Below are positions 59,001 to 64,000 of a DNA stretch of 64,000 bases, one piece after another. The position numbers and the translations under genes were made by a program. The DNA comes from Owenia fusiformis (Eukaryota; Annelida; Polychaeta; Sabellida; Oweniidae): the NCBI GenBank assembly GCA_903813345.2, contig CAIIXF020000003.1:15948931-16012930 (forward strand), read 5' to 3'. The notes below the pieces were generated by a model. It was not told where the DNA came from, ran no database searches, and was given only the letters and a program-made list of their open reading frames with translations. Position 1 is the stretch's first letter, and each line of letters begins with the position of its first letter.

Positions 59001-61760
59001 TGAAAAAAAAAGCTTAAGGAAGCATAGAGCTTGCCATGATGATGAGACAAAACACCAGTGTCCAATATGCTTTAGATTTTACCCAAAGACGGTGAACATG
59101 GATAAACATATGAAGATTCATGATGGGGAGAAAAAGCCAATGAAGTGCACAGCTTGTAACAGATCTTTCCGTAATGAACAGCTCCTTTCCGATCATCAAA
59201 ACTTGCACCTTGGGGTAAAACCATATAAGTGCACTGAGTGTCCTCAAGCTTTTCATTCCTCTTTAACATTTAAGAAACACCAGTTCCAGGCGCATCAGAT
59301 TGGAACTAACGACCTTCGCAATAAAGAACTCCAAGAAGATATCATGTGTGATGAATGTGGGGTTATTCTGAAAACACCAGCCAGTATGACACTTCATAAG
59401 AAAGCATTCCATGGAAATAAAACAGTTCTAAAATGTGACAAATGTAGTGCTATGTTCAATGATGGTATCGAGTATGTTGAACATTGCCAGTCATGTACTG
59501 GACAAGTCGGTAGCAACAAATACCAGGCAAAATTCCAGTGTCCAAATTGCAATGCTAGATTCAGGAAGCAAACTAGATTTGATGATCACAAGCAAGAATG
59601 TAAATCTGAACCATATCACTGTGAAGAGTGTGACAAATATTTTTATACTGGGGTTGGGCTTATGCGACACAAACAACAACATGTCCCAGAGCATTCATAC
59701 TCATCCAGTAAAAATGTGAATAGTAATTCTAAGGGGGTTGAGAGAGAGGACCTACCACCTGAGGTGCAGAATCTGGTATCACAATTAGGCCCCAATGTTG
59801 CTGTGGAGTATATATCTGGAGATGCTGCCACACCCGGCACCAAGATCACCAAATCTGGCGGGTAAGTGTTTTCTGCTACAGTTTTATATTGTACATTGAT
59901 AGTATCTAATAGATTATCAGGAGTACATGTCGAAAGGTTAGAAGCCAAAAATTTTTAACAACTGGGCAATATTTTTCATCATTCCATGTCATGGAACACT
60001 TTTTTACTTCTAATGAATTTGGACATTTCTGCATCTTAAATCTTACTTTCAATTATGTTTCAAAAATCATATTATCAATTCTTTTTTAAAAAGTATGTTT
60101 TCTAAAAAGATTGCATCAAACATTTTACTTAAAAACAACTTGTACAACAACAGCTTAGGGCTGTAATACCATGTGTTCCACTTATATTTTGTATTGTCAA
60201 ATCTAATTGCAAGTACAAGTGATTGGATGACATGTCCATGTAAATACTTTCATAGACTGGTGAGATATTTCGTGACTAGGTAGGCATGGGAAAAAAAACA
60301 TACATATATATTACACATTAATTTGATGTTATTTCAGGGCCACCTACTTCGAATTGATCATCCCTACACCTGCCTCTGGAGAACCACCCACTTCATACAG
60401 CCTTAAGGAGGCTGAAGAGATACTACTGAACACACCAAAGACCACCCTACCTCAGATCACTTCCTTCTCACCAAACAAATCCGAGACAAAACACAAAGAT
60501 AAGCCACTACTTAAACGGAAATTGCCGTTTGAGTTTAAATCCCGGGAACAAGAACGAGAATGGGTAAGAACTGGATTGAAGCCTGTAGTTAAAAAACGGA
60601 AGACATCTAAAATTGAGAGTCCGGTAGGCTGGAATGATAAAATTGATGTAAGTGATCATGACGATGGTGATACTGGTGGTGATGTTGCTGTGGAGCCTTT
60701 AGAAGAAGTGGTTGCTGACTTGCCTTGTGATATAGAGGCCGCAGCAGTAGCTGCTGGTCTAATTGATGAAGCACCATCAGATAATAAGATCACACATTTG
60801 GAAATAATCAACAAATCACCCAATGAACCAAAGGTTGCCATGCCAACTCCTCCGGCTGTTGAGGCTGTTACAGAAACAATGAAACAATATAAAACAGTGA
60901 GCAAGGCCCTGATTACAAATAAACCCACTCCCGCTATATTGAAATCCCCTGTTAAACCAGCTACACTCCCAACTCCTATGCATAACACTCCTCAAGCAAC
61001 ATCTGCATCTAAGACTGTGAGTATTGGTGCTCCTGTTAATGTAGATTCAATGAACAAAGTCAGTGCAATTCTTGCTGGCTCTAACAAACAAGCGACAATA
61101 TCACTCCCGAAGGACATGGTGTTGTTGGTTGATGAGACTGGGAATGTTCTTGGTGTTGTGGACTCTAAGTCACTGAATGATGGCACAGCTAAAATTACAA
61201 ATCTACCAGTTGAGATGTCTGTGAACGAAGCCCCTGTTAAGAACCAATCGGTAATGCAGGCAAGTACGGTCCATACCCAAAATAAGACTTCCCCCATGAA
61301 GCCCCTACGCACAGGTACAGCCTCGACAGCTTATGACATACTAGCGCCACCTATTGCCCAACAGCCATCCATTCCGCAACAGGCCTTCATCCAAGGTCAA
61401 CCGCAAGGCAAATCAGCTCCCCACACAAACCTCACCTCTGCCTTACATCAGGTCCCTCAGCAAAAGCCAACTACGATCATGAACACTGTTATATCTGATG
61501 TACTTGATAGCGCCCTTGGGCTCTCTGGGCTCGCCACAACAACAGCGCAACTTGAGGATGATATCGTAAAAGTAGCAAAAGGGCTTTCAACTTTGGATTA
61601 TAATGCTATACAACCCACACCTGGCACAAGCAGAAATGTAACATTTAACCCTTTGACTCAAGTTTATCAGAGTCCTGCCAAGCCATCAACTGATTTGGGC
61701 ACTGATTATGATAGTGATTGTACATTGCCTTATGGTGAAACACCCCCACCCAGCCCTTGA
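50035..61760 (+). CDS. Giant multi-C2H2 zinc-finger protein, about 3483 aa
   Basis: Probable nuclear DNA- or RNA-binding regulator. Four coding exons: 50035-51456, 51669-51817, 52404-59861, 60338-61760; phases fit and the total is 3484 codons. The ATG at 50035 follows an acceptor ending at 49986 and an in-frame TAG, so a 5' UTR exon lies upstream. Residues 1-523 are acidic and include twelve 14-aa repeats. Exon 3, one uninterrupted 7.5-kb exon, holds about 49 fingers in three blocks (about residues 542-1656, 1956-2450, 2587-2952) separated by acidic linkers. Many are CCHC variants ending in Cys (for example CEHCKRSFSKFGDYSSHVKS-C), and few have TGEKP linkers. The last 474 residues are Pro/Ser/Thr-rich with a KRKLPFEF...KKRKTSK basic patch that may be a nuclear signal. 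No ortholog recognised. Confidence 0.9.
50281..50784 (+). repeat. Coding 42-bp minisatellite (14-aa repeats)
   Basis: Twelve in-frame units of the type EPDKAIETVTDAPL alternating with ESDKASETVTEALS, residues 83-250 of the giant zinc-finger protein. Units keep a 14-residue period with no frame breaks. The acidic E/D-rich repeat suggests a disordered spacer. Confidence 0.93.
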
Positions 61761-62118
61761 CAATGAAGTGAATGATTACTGATTAAACCTTTATCATTTT
61801 GGAAATGGTACTGCGATTGTACTGTAATTCACTGTATTAATTTGGTGCTATTTAATTTTTTGTTCATTTTGTAATTTGTAAGGTTATTTACTTGGAGGTT
61901 TTGGATATGGGGTTTATCCTAAGTGAAACATGTTATCTTTTGATGGACCATAAGGAAGGAATCCAAAACTGACAGTACATAACTGATGTATCCCATACCG
62001 ACTGGGTTTCTTGGTACATTCTACCTCCTATTTATTTAGTATTTACTTCAAATTGTTAAATATGATATTTTTCAAAAAAGCTTAAAAATATTTAAAATTT
62101 CATAGAATAGCCCTGTTA

Positions 62119-62186
62119 AGCCTTGCCCAAGACTGTGTTTTTTATCAAGATAAATAAAAGATAAAACAATTGAATTGGGCAAGGCT
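62119..62186 (+). terminator. Hairpin with poly(A) signal in its loop
   Basis: AGCCTTGCCCAA at 62119-62130 and TTGGGCAAGGCT at 62175-62186 are perfect inverse repeats. The 44-base loop carries AATAAA at 62153, and TTTTATC/GATAAA can extend the fold. Confidence 0.55.
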
Positions 62187-63280
62187 AAGGCCTGTTAATG
62201 TTTTAGAATTAATATTTTAAAAATCCAGAAAGCTAATCAAGACAGATACCAAGATATCTATCCCTCTCCTGAGATACACTTTACATTCCTGAAAACTATA
62301 TACATGTACCTAGAACCTCAGTAGGTAAGGAATGCATGATGATACACCCCTTTTAGTCTTGGATCATGAACTCTGCCAATAGTTTTGATGAAGTGGGTTT
62401 AATTGTAGATAATTGTGTGTTCGCTCAATAGCTTGATTTTTCATTTTAAGATTGAATTAAAGGAATGTGTTCCTTGCTTTAAATAATGATGACCGTGTGA
62501 TAGCCAGAATATGGAGTTAGGGAATGCATATTAAGCCCAAGAGGGCTGAAATTCCATATGCCCTACAATGATTACTGAAAATGTAAATTGCTTTAATTTG
62601 GCGCTTTTTATTATTATTTATTTGACGATTCACCAACTATGTAAAATATACCGAATTTAAGTCTTTATTATTTACTAGATTTTTCAAATTTTTCCAAATT
62701 GAAGAGTAGCCAATTATGGAAATGCCAAATTAAAACAATATACAAAAGTATAATGTTTTTCTATGTAAATTAAATTTTTATAAATTAAAACAGTATGGCG
62801 GTGTACATTTCAGATATTATGTTGGAAATAGATTGCCTGTCTTATGCGAACATCACTGTTGAAAGTTTTTCTATGACATTTTATTGTACATATCTGTATA
62901 TAATGTATATAGAGTAAGACTAGGAGCTCAAGTAAATATCATTTATCGTATATAATTATTATAATGGGCTGTATATTGTACATATTGAAAATATGAATAA
63001 TGTACTTGCAGTTATATTGTAATTTGAAATGATGAAATATTTGGTTTAGGATGAATGATATTTTAGGGAATCTAAGTTATACGGTCACACTGCCACATAA
63101 AGTACTCTACTCTGTCTTAGTCTTGATTAAAATTATATTAACAGGTTAAAAGATTGGTGAAATGAAAAAAATATTTGAAAATTGCATTTGACGGTTTGAG
63201 AGGAACTTACTTTGATGTTACTTATATATGAATAAATTTTAGTGAAATTAAAATCTGATTTGTCATTTATTGTACTTTTT

Positions 63281-63400
63281 ATGTCAACACCACAAGTGGT
63301 GACATATTGTTATGGTCTCCAACTTTTTCTTGCGGCGTCTGGCGTTTGGAGTTCGGCGTCTGTTACAAATGGCAGGTGTTGACATTTTGCACGTTAGGGG
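63281..63400. mobile_element. ATGTCACCACC family element, last copy
   Basis: Starts ATGTCAACACCACAAGTGGT, has TTATGGTCTCCAACTTTTT and CGGCGTCTGTTACAAATGGC, and ends GGTGTTGACATTTTGCACGT. One of the best-preserved copies. Confidence 0.75.
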
Positions 63401-63606
63401 ACATATCATTAATCTTGAAATTATAAATGATTAACAGTATAATACCCGGAAAAATATTTTATGAGGGGGTCAGCGTTCTCATGATTTAGGAAGAAATCGG
63501 ATTAACAGTTTTGATAACACTATAAGTTATTGAATGATTTGAAGTGCAATACAGGATATATTCTGCTCGAGAAATTCCGTATTGGAACGAGACGAAGTGT
63601 GATCCT

Positions 63607-63699
63607 CTGTATTGCTACTGAGAATGTCCCCTCCGTACCAATATGTTCCGTATTGCGAGTCGGAGATGATCAATGGAGACAGTCTCAGTAGCAATACAG
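63607..63699. repeat. 17-bp perfect inverted repeat
   Basis: CTGTATTGCTACTGAGA at 63607-63623 and its exact inverse at 63683-63699, with a 59-base centre containing CCGTATTG words also seen just outside the repeat. Possibly a small foldback element. Confidence 0.75.
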
Positions 63700-64000
63700 A
63701 TTGGTACAGCACAAGAACTGACCAATCAAAAGGCTTCATTTTATAGATCATACGATAAAAATAAAAATATGTATGGAGGTGAACATGATATTAAGATGAA
63801 TGCACAGTCATAAATGTAATACCTTGATGGATCAAGATGGTTATTTACATGTTTCCTAACTACAATATCCAAACATTACACTTTGTATGAAGAATAAAAG
63901 CACATTGTCTCTGTGAAACTATACAGTAAATAATAGACCATTGCACTTGTGCAACATCTATAGCATTTTTATCTTTTTCTAAAAATATAGGCTAGCTAAA

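Larger units (their letters stand above)
61761..64000. other. 3' UTR of the giant zinc-finger gene and downstream DNA
   Basis: The first strong poly(A) hexamer is AATAAA at 62153, about 390 bp past the stop; later ones lie further on. It also holds a 12-bp-stem hairpin (62119-62186), an ATGTCACCACC element (63281) and an inverted repeat (63607-63699). No other gene recognised. Confidence 0.55.

Overview
This is eukaryotic, AT-rich, intron-rich animal DNA. It holds a 5'-truncated PPP4R1 gene, a microRNA cluster inside one PPP4R1 intron, SIRT5, two C2H2 zinc-finger genes and a GSKIP-domain gene, set among many small DNA transposons, foldback elements and minisatellites. The host is very probably a protostome and most likely a lophotrochozoan (mollusc or relative). 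The intron carries miR-71, which vertebrates lack, and several copies of the miR-2 family, which is known as protostome-specific. The species cannot be fixed from the sequence.

Layout. 1-25360 (+): the 3' sixteen coding exons of PPP4R1, the HEAT-repeat regulatory subunit 1 of protein phosphatase 4. Its 15.2-kb intron (1115-16329) carries, on the same strand, one miR-71 hairpin and seven miR-2-family hairpins, plus an eighth copy that has lost its guide arm. A 4.1-kb element with roughly 0.5-kb terminal inverted repeats lies between miR-71 and the first miR-2, and repeats and foldback elements separate the rest. 25361-35325: no host gene seen; it holds a tRNA-derived SINE, a mariner relic (30750-33114) filled with a 146-bp satellite, and a 77-bp satellite (34030-34876). 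35326-41684 (-): complete nine-coding-exon SIRT5 with an unusual C-terminal tail of about 200 residues. 43612-46299 (-): a 624-aa C2H2 zinc-finger protein, with a hAT-like MITE in its first intron. 49164-49517 (+): a small GSKIP-domain protein. 50035-61760 (+): a four-coding-exon gene for a zinc-finger protein of about 3483 aa with about 49 fingers.

Themes. (1) The known miR-71/miR-2 cluster is here stretched over 14.2 kb. (2) A minisatellite directly upstream of miR-71 is built from the 5' (guide) arm of miR-71. (3) Several PPP4R1 introns hold tandem repeats that copy an exon-intron junction. (4) The SIRT5 tail is a tandem array of sumoylation-like psi-K-x-E motifs. Gene models come from reading-frame continuity, GT/AG sites and recalled protein families; no alignment, transcript or small-RNA data were available.
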